From Nigrospora sphaerica (taxonomy: Eukaryota; Ascomycota; Sordariomycetes; Amphisphaeriales; Apiosporaceae): a stretch of DNA of 64,000 nucleotides. Each line of letters begins with the position of its first letter. The first letter of the stretch is position 1. The notes beneath the pieces are model-generated. The model ran no database searches. It was not told where the DNA came from and saw nothing but the letters and a program-made list of their open reading frames with translations. Shown one piece after another: positions 43,301-53,342 of the stretch. Position numbers and translations under genes: made by a program. Location of the stretch: assembly GCA_018287875.1 (NCBI GenBank), contig JAGVVL010000022.1:3100001-3164000 (forward strand), read 5' to 3'.

Positions 43301-45800
43301 ACTTTAATCCTCTTTCGAGGTGTTTGACGATCTCGCGAAAGTCGCGACCAAGGGGAGGCTGGCTACAGGGGCTGCCGATGGACTGGGTCATCCGGCCAGT
43401 CTTCAAGGAAGTAGACAGCACTCTCGAGACAAGAAGCCACGAGCCGTAGGGGGCGGCGGTGTGCCCAGGAAGCAGCTGCATCAACTCAAGAGCCAAATCA
43501 AACTTGCCTTGGGGGGATTTAGTGCTCATGAAAGGCTCAATGACTGCATCGATTAGATTGGCGAAACCATCGCCGTCCTCTCCCCCGGGGGGTAGTGTCG
43601 ATAGCATTGAAAAGAGATGGTAAAGAGGGGTCCGGACAAGACCGTGGCTTTTACCAGCCTTGTGGGAAGGCGTCGCAAGCGGAGCGAACGTGTTCTCCTG
43701 CGTCATCGACAGTTGTTTTTCGGTGAAGGGAAGGAGACCCAGACCATCTATCATTGTGCCGAGGAACATGCTCGTTGCCTGAAAGAAGGCGGTTGACTTG
43801 GCATGCGTCTGTTCCGACTCCGCCAACCCACGGCTCCAAACTTGGTGTAATAGAGTGAACGCGTGGGCCACGAAGACGGCCGTGTCCGTCGATACCTTGA
43901 TCTCCTTGCTCGCGGCAGAGGCCACAGCACCAACGAGTGTTCGCCAAAGTCTAGACGAGTCTGATTCGCGTTGCGCCAAATCCAAGTATGTTTTGGACAG
44001 GATAGGGGCGACAAGCGCAAATACCCTTGGTGCGTTCCGTCGAATCCACTTGGGATCTAGGGCGGACAGTTCCTCCGGTGTGGCCACAGCACTTTGCCAA
44101 ACACGGTCCTCTTTCCACAGTCGAGGCGTGGATGAGTCGAAGAGACCCGTTAACATCAAGGTTGCTTGTCGCACGAGGCCCGGCGGAGAGGCCGAAGGCT
44201 TTGCTGACGACTGCAGGTCGACATCGGGGTTAGCCATACGCAAGACCAGGGTCTTGACGCAGGCATCCCAGAAACTGTCAACATGGCTGGTGGAAGAGTC
44301 CGGTTTGAAGCCATAGTACAATAAGTTGCAAATCGAGCCGCAGACAACCCTTCGAAGCTCCTCGGATTGCTTGCCAAACTTTCGTCTTATTTGGATCGCC
44401 AAGGGTTGCAAAATGACTGGCATGGCCTTCTTCAGTGACTGCTCATTGGCGTGAAGAGTGTAGACCCAGCGGTTCCACGCAAAGTTGGCCTCGTACTTGG
44501 TTGTAAGATCCGACTTGTTGAAGCATGACTGGAGGATTTTCAACCAGGGGGTGTGGAACTCCCACCGTTCCAGGGGGTGCCTCATCATAAGTGTCACAAC
44601 ACTCCAGATCTGGGGTACCCAGGCAGATTCAGAGCTATCCCCTGCCATGACCTCGAGCCGTTGGATGTAGAACTCAATGTACTTGGTGTTGTCCACACTC
44701 AGCTGTAAGGTCTCCATGACTTTTCGGGGCAGTTGCTTTTCCTTGGCTATGGTAAAGCTGGCTTCCAAGCCGATTTCGACAGCGGTGGCGCGGATGTCTT
44801 TGGTAGTGCTTAGCATGTCGGTAAAGAGGTCGGTTATCCAGTCGGAGTAGGTTATCATGTGAGGCTTTGCCTGTCTGATCAACCTTTGGTAAATGAGGAG
44901 ACGTCCCTGGATGATGCTCTTGCCCGTGACGCGGTCTTCGATGGTATGCAACGCGGTCACGAGGCGACCCACACGCTCGGCTGTCATGACCTTGGGGGAG
45001 AAGTGCTGGGAGGAGACGACCTGCCCCAGCTGCCTCACGGTATCCTTGGGCACAGAGTCGTCATCGAAGGACCTGATGCAATGGTCAATAATGAAGATGC
45101 CGAACTCGTTGGTCAAGGCAGAAGCAATGGCGGGATAGTGCAGAAAGGTGACGAGAAGATGCAGGGCGTGTTTGGCCAGCGACGAGTCGGCGGTCCCCTC
45201 CACCGTCTTGTGCGTGATGTCGCGCTGGATAAACTGCATGAAAAGACCCATCTTGGCCCGGAGAGCTATCCTATCAGGCAGGCTGTTGGAGGTCTTGAGC
45301 GCTCGGGCCAAGGTGGTGTAGGCGTCGACTCGGTTGGCCCGATCGGCGCCAGCCAGCTGCTTGATGTTGGACTCCAACATGGTGACGAAGCTCGCATGCC
45401 GTGAGGCGTCGTCAGTTCCGGCGAGGGGGTCCAGGGAGTTGAGGACGACAGGAGGCGACGGCTTCAGGATGGACCTGATGGGCTTGGAGAGGCTGACGGT
45501 GGACGAGGCCGAGAGGGGGGTCGGTTGTCGCTTCTCGTCGCCGATATAGGTGGGAGCGTCGCAGTACTGAGGCTCGCCGGAGAAGCCAACCTTCTTCCGG
45601 ATGCTCCGCGACGTCGGATTGGAGAGGTCGGAAGAGACTGGCGAGTAGCTTGGCGGGGTGTGGAGTGCCTTGGAGCTGGCAATATGTTTCTTCTTCTTCA
45701 TCAATGCCAGGTCGGACTCGTGAGGCTTCTCCCGGGGCGGCGTGGGTGGTCGGGCAGGAAGAGTCTCCAGACTGGTGGGAGCAATCACTTCCGGAACCAT
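40349..45800 (-). CDS. rif1: Telomere length and replication-timing regulator Rif1
   Basis: Exons 40925-45800 and 40349-40869 encode 1798 aa. The start is MVPEVIAPTS at 45800. The disordered N-terminus carries the two PP1 phosphatase docking motifs typical of Rif1: an RVxF-type KVGF (residues 70-73) and SILK (110-113). The Rif1 N-terminal HEAT-repeat domain follows from about residue 130 (ASFVTMLESNIKQL, HALHLLVTFLHYPAIASAL). Its last clear helices are near residue 1080. The rest is disordered, rich in Ser-Pro sites and basic patches (SRKSKRSKTK, GKKSKRKRRT), and ends with a predicted amphipathic helix (SKIEDLLYDFKRELYNAES). Rif1 recruits PP1 to counter DDK at replication origins and acts at telomeres. 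The 55-nt intron near the 3' end has a GTAAGA donor and a CTAG acceptor. Confidence 0.92.
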
Positions 45801-47624
45801 GACTGCAAGCCCGCCGCTCCTCGACTTGCACGACCACCGTGAGGAGTTGGGTGAGAGAGCTCCGGGCTCATGTGATGCTGGAGGCTCGTTCCGGCGTGTG
45901 GCGATAATGAGCGACGGCGAGAGGCGAGCGGGCTGTGCGCAGTTGTGCCGAGTTGGTGTGGTGCACAGGGCCGAGAACGAGTGGCAGGAAGCTGGGTTCG
46001 CTTCGACGTCTGAAAGGGATTGACGAGAAGACGTGAACGCGGGCGCGTCGTAAAGCTACCGGCCCTACAGAGGTATCCAGGATGGGACAGCCCGTGTTAC
46101 CCGCCAGACCCAATCCCGACATTGATAAATGGGATTTCGCGAACGCGATGAGCGGAACGCGGAGCGCGTATGCCTGCCTACCTACCTAGCTAAAGTGGCT
46201 CCCCCAGCGCGAACGCGCCCCGGCAACGCCAGCCCTTCAAGTGGAACGGGCGCGATGGTCCCCATGCCGACCACGGTGGGGCGGGGTCGGCTTCTAACCA
46301 ATGGACCATCTCCCGCTTGGACACCAAAGACCTAGCTTTGGGGGCGAGCCGGTGGTACCTAGGGCCAACGGCGAGCAACGCGAGAAACTACTACCTTAAG
46401 TACCTAAGGTCCACGTAACGCGCGCTTTACTCGGGCATTCGCTTGCGGTCCGCAGCGGTGGAACCAGACGCGTGCTCATGATCTTCCATGGGAAGTGCAA
46501 GGTAAAGCTATGATAGGGAGGGGATGGATTGATAGCCCGGATTGAAAGATATAGAGTAGAGACCCAGGTACTTAAGTACTTCGCTCCAAGTACGTGACTC
46601 TGAACCATGTTCTAAACTGACATGTTTGGAACAGCCGCCAACCTATATAAGAAATCCAACGATAGATGTCCGATATATGTACCGTGACCGTGGAGAAGCG
46701 AATAAATTCGTGAGGGCATGCGCCGACTTTGGCTCCCACCACCTACTGCCTAACGTACGTCCACGTCGAAGTACAGGGCTCCTTTAGCAACTGCCCTTTT
46801 TTGTACACAGTCTTGGCTCTTTAACAAGCTGGAGCGAGCTTCTGCGGATGACTGTCGAGCTGCCTGACCCACCGGCGCCTCCGCGCCACGTTGCGGAATC
46901 CATTTAGCCCAGATGGCGTTGAGCTTGGCCGGGGACGGAAACTCTCACTCCCAGGCAAAAAGCCTTATCGAGGGCATCCGTACTTCGGGGTTCCAACCGA
47001 TCCGTTTCCAGCCACACGGCCATCCATCGTCCAGTATTGATTCGACCACCTGCTGCGGCAGGTTCCCATTCGCCTTCTATCGAAACCTGCAGGCGGTGCT
47101 GCAGGTGATTGATTGCCCTTACTTGCGCTAGCTGCGGCCAGTCAAACCTGCCCGTGCGAGGGAGCAGTTTCATCCCTACCCGGCTGCCCGTCTTCGACGC
47201 ACGTCACACTTACCGTTCCTGTCATTGCCTTTACTCTCTATATTGCCAACTTCTGGAAAGGTAGGCCAACCCAGTCGCACCGTGGAGTACGTTCATCATC
47301 AGATAGTCAGTCCCCTTTGCGGTTCCATTGGCCACCTACCCCCTTTTCCACTCTTCCCGGTCAGTGCGGCCTAGCCAGTGTGTAGTCGACAGTACATGTG
47401 TGCTGGGTCTCGTGATCAGCCCTCCCGATTCTCAATTGGTGTGCCAGGAGGTTGTGCTTGCTATTCTTGCACCATCCGTCCTGACGAGACGCAGTGCGTT
47501 CTTGTCTGAATCATTTGCTATTCCGACCCTTATTGATGACGTTTTCCATCGCTTCTTTGCTCATTATATCATTACAGTATAAATCCTAGCGCCTACGCCG
47601 GCCGAAACCACTACATTGGCTGCA
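45801..47624. other. Divergent promoter region between RIF1 and RIC8
   Basis: No gene supported in 1.8 kb. TACCTACCTAGC (46178-46189), a TTAAGTACCTAAGG word near 46395 and a GGTACTTAAGTACTT word near 46568 are dense here. The right end is AT-richer (46600-47600). Confidence 0.55.
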
Positions 47625-49347
47625 ATGTCTCAGAATGGCAGCTTTCAATCCCCCATGGGCTCCTTGACTGGTCCAGGTTGGTATTCTCTTGCCTTTTCGA
47701 CGGTGTACTTCTTGCTAAAAATCATGCCAGCCAAGCTTGCAGCCGTGTCCAACATCTTGGCCGAGCTTCGGAAAGATGTCGAGAATCCAACATTGTCGTC
47801 TTCAAGTATGGCGCCATACCCACTCGACAAAATCATCCCGACGTCTGGCAATCCCAGCCAGGCGCCGAATACCCTGGAATACTCTCCTTGTGTCGCATGG
47901 GCGTAGTCTACTGACGACTGCCTTACAGAGCGAGACGCGCTATTGGAAGAACTCAAGATATACGGCAGAGACCCCCGCAATGCAGACCCCATCTTCACCC
48001 ATGACGTACAGATAACCACCCCTATCTAAAGGCGATTTTCACCAACTAATGATAATGCTTCCAGGGCATCGAAACGCTTGCAAACCACGCTTTCCGGAGC
48101 ACAGCCCCCAACACCGCGAGGTGTGCTTTACGCTGCCTCTGTAATGCCCTGCTGTTGAAAGCCGAGACGCGGCAAATGCTTGTCGATGTCGACATTAAGC
48201 GGGCACCAGAAGATATGCCCATCGAGGCCAAAATGTGCGCCTTCGTCGGCACAGACAACCCGGAAGACGAATTCTTGGGCGCGAGGCTATTGTTTTTGAC
48301 AACGTACGGCACCACGCTTGACCTCAACTCGTTGGTTGAGAACCATGATCTTCATGGAAGTGTGGTCAAGAATCTCGAACGTCATGCTACTGCTCTGACC
48401 GCATCCAAGGCAGTTCCCGAGAACTCGATGCCTGAGATGGCCATGGCAGAGACTCTCAAACTTCTGTTCAATGTCACCCATTTCTGCAAAGACAAGGTTT
48501 CTTCATTCAACGGGGCTATTCAGCCCATTATCACGTTGCTATCCCACGCCCATATCAACCCGGGCAAGCCGTTGGAACCGCGGGTCAGCTGTATGGTCAA
48601 TGCTCTGCTAAACCTGGACCTGGGTGCCGAGGAAGTGCGGTCTGTTGTATACCCCACAGAAGGGCCCATGGCTCTGGCGCAACGGCTCATCGATCTCCTC
48701 GGGCTGGCTCGCAAGGCTTACAAAGACGACGAACTCGAACCTATCGCAGCTCTCGTGGGAGTCATCCGGGCGGTCCACGGATATGCGCCCGAGGACGTTC
48801 GGCAATCCATACGCGAGAAGCTGCTACCCACGGAGGCGGACCGCAATGAAGTACTTGGACGGAGCGGCACCTTGTCTTCATGGCTGCTGAAGAACTCGAA
48901 CAACCCGGTGGCACCACAGTTCCGCGACGCTGTTTCTGATCTGTTCTTTGAAATGTCCGACAAGGATCCCTCCAAATTTGTTGACAATGTGGGTTTTGGA
49001 TTCGCCTCCGGATTCCTCGCCAATCGAAACCTGTCCGTTCCCGAGAATGCAACGGGAGCGGGAGGCGATCACAGCCGCCCAGTCAACCCCGTGACTGGGC
49101 AATTTCTGGACCGCGAAAGGCATCCTGATATCCCGGAAATGAGCGAGGAAGAGAAGGAGAGAGAGGCTGAAAGGCTGTTCGTGCTGTTTGAGAGGTACGT
49201 GAGATCAGTACCGTCTGTCATGGCATACTGACATCTACTAGACTGCGTAAGAACGGGGTCATCTCTGCAGAGAATCCGGTTCGGACAGCCCAGCAGTCCG
49301 GTCGTTTCGAAGAGCTCCCCGACGATTACGAGGACGAGCTCGACTGA
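47625..49347 (+). CDS. ric8: Ric8 / synembryn, G-alpha chaperone and exchange factor
   Basis: Five exons (47625-47676, 47731-47805, 47929-48005, 48065-49194, 49242-49347) encode 479 aa, the usual length of fungal RIC8. Conserved stretches include GPAKLAAVSNILAELRKD, RDALLEELKIYGRDPRNADP, ALRCLCNALLLKAETRQML, FLTTYGTTLDLNSLVENHDL and PVTGQFLDRERHPDIPEMSE, which together mark the armadillo-like Ric8 fold. The protein folds nascent G-alpha subunits and promotes nucleotide exchange in the cytoplasm; in Neurospora and Magnaporthe it is needed for growth, development and, in the latter, virulence. The acidic end (PDDYEDELD) is normal. The first intron uses GTTGGT; the others have clear signals. The most C-terminal exon is joined across a 47-nt intron. 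Confidence 0.95.
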
Positions 49348-50433
49348 CCTAAACGATATGGGCGTATGATGCAGTTGGACTTCCAGCTTGACAGAGCCGT
49401 TACACGAGGAGCTATGGACGTGGCTTGTTGTTGCATATGGACCAAAAACGATGCCTCGAAGCGAACTGCATCGGATACCAATCGTTCGGTGAGGGAGGGC
49501 TTATGCAGATTCGAGCTTTCCAAACCCTTGATATGTGGTTCCTCAATGGGCAGCGCTTCATTGACATGAGGATGGTACAAGGATTATTTTCAAATAGCAT
49601 CGTGATGCTCCATGAGCTTTGGCCACAAGACTTGCGGTCCGTGTAAGGGATAGCACAATCGCATGAATATATTCGGGATACCGTGTTATATCCTTTTCAT
49701 GCTCTAATTACCTACAGGCTCTATGACCATTATAGGTACTAGCGGGCCGTAATCTTCGAAAGGGTTGAAAAAAACACTAAAAAAACTGATGTTCTTCCGA
49801 GGTTGTTGAGAGGGTGTTTACTCGCAAACATCCCAAGGCCAAAGGCAACGTTCACCACACATACAAGTGCCAAAACAACCTTTCTAGAGGTAAAACACCC
49901 AGCCATCTTCCAACTGCACCGACCTTCCGTACTCACACGCTTTCTATCTTCTATCTTTCAAGAAGGTGGCTGGGTAAAGAAGTTCCTAGCTAAGATAAGA
50001 CAAACATCCCATGTTCCCCCAAAACTCGGTACTCCGCGCGGGCCATACCTTCCTTCCCCTTCCGCTTTTTTGGAACAACCTGGACTAGGTGGGTGACCGA
50101 CCAAAACGAGCATGACAGGTACGTAAACCGGGCACGAAATTTTTGTTTCCACTGCCTCTTTTGTTCTTTCCCGACGCGTCACGTACCATCTTTTCTCTTG
50201 TCTCACATCACCGAATTCGAATGCTGCAAAGCCAGCCTAGGGATTTCGCCCTGCGCAGCTCTACAACCCCAGTCCGGTCGGCTCCGAAGATCGGTACGTC
50301 AGGCCAAACGACGCTCAAAGCTTGGGACGCCTTGGTTTCTACCACGCAAGCTGTGGTCGCAATAATTTAGTGACGTAAGACGTAGAGGGCAATCGTTTGC
50401 CAGGTTAACAGGCACCTCTCATTCACCACTACC
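49348..50433. other. Intergenic between RIC8 and chromodomain gene
   Basis: AT-richer non-coding sequence with RIC8 3' flank and the promoter of the next gene. No gene supported. Confidence 0.55.
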
Positions 50434-51534
50434 ATGCCCCCCCTTCAAGCATCTGACAGCGACGATGACCTCGACCTCGAGCGCAGTCGAGTCAGCTCCG
50501 AGTACATCAGGACCTTCCTTCATCCATTCGAGCTACTGACCCGTACACTAGTATCATGAAATCTGGCGCCGAGGATAAGGTTCTCAAGAAGGGCAGTGAT
50601 GAGGATAGCGTTGCTATGAACGCATCTGATGACCCGGGTGCAAAGATCAAGGGTAACAATATTGCGATGGCAAAGAGTGGTACTGCTTCGTTCGCCAGCA
50701 CGGCCCGCGCCGGACGTCAGACGCGTGCCGTCAACGGTGGGAAGCTCAAGGCTTCCATTGTTGCGCTTGCCGATGTAGAGGACGACGGCCAAGAATCCGA
50801 CGACGAAAAAAGCTGCGACGACGGCGAGTTCCCTGCCCTCCCGAAGTCCATTATCGAGCCTGGAGCCCGCAGAGGCAGGTCGACAAGGACGACGGGTTTT
50901 GGCACTAATGACAATGCCGCCAGTGCTCGGCCCGCGCATGTCCCCAAGAAGCGCGGTCGGCCTCCCAAGGTGTCCAAAACCGGTATCAAGGACGAAGATG
51001 AAGGACCTTCTGAGCAGCCTGCTGCTAAGAGACGAGGCCGACCCGCTGCCACCCCTTCGGCCACGAATAGCAGCCCTGCTTCCCGCATCGTTTCACGCGG
51101 TCGCGGTCCGCATAACGCCTCTCGCAAACTGGTCGCCACTAATGAGACTGGTCAACGACGATCTGCCCGTGCTGCCGCTGCAGCTTCCGAAGCTCAAGTC
51201 AAAGCAGCCGTCAAATACAAGGCAAATCTTCACCTGCTCACAACTAAGTCAGATACGCGGGCTGACAAGCAAGACACAGGCGAAGAAATCTCGAGCCACC
51301 ACTGCGACCATCAAGCCCACTCTTGGCGGCGACGGAAAGCTTGCCGCTAACAAGCGCGGCGAGTACAATGTCGAGGCTATCACAGATCACCGCCTCGATA
51401 AGAACGCCTCGCCGGAGTATCTCGTTCAATGGGAGGGCTATCCTGCGTCGCAGAACACTTGGGAGCCCAAGAGAAATTTGACCGGATGCAAGGCGGCGCT
51501 TGATGATTATCTGAAGAAGGCCGCCAAAGCCTAG
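50434..51534 (+). CDS. Chromodomain protein with two AT-hooks
   Basis: Exons 50434-50501, 50552-51197 and 51253-51534 encode 331 aa. The N-terminus is acidic and Ser-rich. The middle holds two AT-hook motifs (KKRGRPPKVSK and AKRRGRPAATPS) and basic SRGRGPHN sequence. The C-terminus, after the second intron, is a chromodomain: GEYNVEAITDHRLDKNASPE, YLVQWEGYPASQNTWEPKRN, closing helix AALDDYLKKA. The three aromatic cage positions for methyl-lysine (Tyr of EYNVEA, Trp and Tyr of QWEGY) are kept, so binding of methylated histone H3 is expected. No chromoshadow domain follows, which argues against canonical HP1. No integrase or reverse transcriptase lies nearby, so it is not a retrotransposon remnant. 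The second donor could be either of two GTCAAA sites (51198 preferred, giving a 55-nt intron). Confidence 0.88.
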
Positions 51535-52299
51535 GCGTTTAGGCATCGGATGACACACGCCGGATACTTGGAACCGTCAGGATCAGCAGCGCTGCGACGC
51601 GAAGGTCCGATCCTAGCTACTCTTCTGGGATGGGTTGAAGGCAGATATGGAAGCTTAGAGATCAGAGGTGTCAGGTTGGGATCCTTAACGCAGTGAATTG
51701 CGGATGGCGTGGATTGCCTTGTGATTGTGGATGGATGTGGAACTCTTTTGCTTGTTCATACCAATTGGGCAGGACCACAAGGGCGCACCTTGTTTGAGGG
51801 CGGCTTGCGTATATACGTAGGTACATAGATACCCAGGTACGCACCCACTTGAGGTGCTCCCGTGCTTTTGAACAGTTCATGCTTCAATATCATTGCTTCT
51901 TCGCGGTTCCAAATGTTTACGGCCCTCGGACAAAATTCCAATACCTCTCGCGAACGGGCTGAAGGTGGTCTTATGAGTTGACGTCGTGATAAGAGTTCGA
52001 CAGCGCTGAGCAGATTAAAGCGGCCCCACTGACCCAGCTCGTTGGGGAAGCCCCTGTCACCAATTGGAGGACGACCCTTGTTCTCGACCCTGAAATGGGA
52101 GACGCCAGTTTTCACTTTTCGGCAGCTTTTGCGCGATCCGGCAATCCTTCTTTTTCTCCTTTTATCCTCGTGCGAACTCCGTGACACCCGGCCCTTGAAC
52201 GCTCGCAAACCCGTAAATTCTACAGAAGCGACGCAGGCTCTACGCCCCTGCCTTTACTACCGAGTGCACCGCTTCCCCCATCGGCGTGATCGAGCCAAG
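51535..52299. other. Intergenic / promoter of MPDU1 homologue
   Basis: No gene supported; GTAGGTACATAGATACC word near 51818. The reading frame before the ATG at 52300 is open but lacks conserved sequence. Confidence 0.55.
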
Positions 52300-53342
52300 A
52301 TGGAAGCCCTCAAGTCGGCCCTGGAGCCCCTAAAGCCCATCACCAACAACCTGCCGGCCCCGATCGCCGACCTCGGCGTGTCCATCATTGGCGACACCTG
52401 CTACAAGACGCTCATCCTGGACCTCGACCCGACGGCGACCGAGTGCGTCAAGTACGCCATCTCCAAGGGCCTCGGCATCGGCATCATTGGCGCCTCTTCG
52501 ATCGTCAAGGTTCCCCAGATTATCAAGCTTCTGCGGTCCAAGTCGTCTTCGGGTGTCTCGTTCCTCTCGTACCTGCTCGAGACGTCGTCCTACCTCATCT
52601 CGCTGGCCTACAATGTGCGCAATGAATTTCCCTTCAGCACCTACGGCGAGACGGCCTTGATCCTGGGCCAGAATGTCATCATCACCGTGCTGGTTCTGAA
52701 CTATAGTGGCCGCGCGACCATGGCGGCCTTGTTCGTGGCGGCCCTGGCTGTCGGCGTGGTCTCGCTATTCAGCGACAGCTTGCTGGATATGCAGACGTTG
52801 AGCTACCTGCAGGCTGGCGCGGGCGTGCTCGGCGTTGCGAGCAAGGTTCCCCAGATTGCTGCTATCTGGCAGCAGGGCGGCACGGGACAGCTGAGCGCCT
52901 TTACGGTACGTTTGCTTGCCCCTTCTGCTCACTTCGTCTTCGTCCTTGTCGCATTGTCAAATATCCGGGCTGGCTATACTGCTGTAGGCCCTAAATGAGC
53001 ACCTGGCGCATGCCCCCTCCCACATTATACTAATGATGCAACGTGTTTTCCCCGTCGACTAACGAGGTGTCCCAGGTCTTCAACTATCTCGCCGGCTCCC
53101 TCTCTCGGATCTTCACGACCCTTCAAGAGGTGGACGATAAGCTGATTCTGTACGGATTCATCGCTGGTTTCACCCTCAATTGCGTTCTGGCCGCGCAGAT
53201 GGTGTACTACTGGAACGCGCCCTCGGCCAAGGTACGGGGAAAGATGAAGGAAGCCCCCGTGGCGACCCCTTCCAGCTCGGGCGTTTCGACCGCGACCGCG
53301 ACACCGAAGAGCAAGGGCCCGACGACCCGGCGACGAGGTTAA
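52300..53342 (+). CDS. mpdu1: Mannose-P-dolichol utilization defect 1 homologue (PQ-loop protein)
   Basis: Exons 52300-52905 and 53076-53342 encode 290 aa, joined across a 170-nt intron with a GACTAAC branch site. Seven hydrophobic segments are visible. Two PQ-loop motifs are present: ASSIVKVPQIIKLLRSKSSS and GVASKVPQIAAIWQQGGTGQ, the Mpdu1/SWEET-like signature. The family is needed for use of dolichol-phosphate mannose and glucose in N-glycan, O-mannose and GPI-anchor assembly in the ER membrane. The segment YLISLAYNVRNEFPFSTYGE between them is highly typical of Mpdu1. The cytosolic tail is Ser/Thr/Lys-rich and ends TTRRRG. It carries no clear KKXX retrieval signal. Confidence 0.95.

Noticed and set aside
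51361..51534. Chromodomain as a retrotransposon integrase remnant
   Set aside because: The domain is joined by introns to a nuclear AT-hook protein and no integrase, RNase H or LTR sequence surrounds it.
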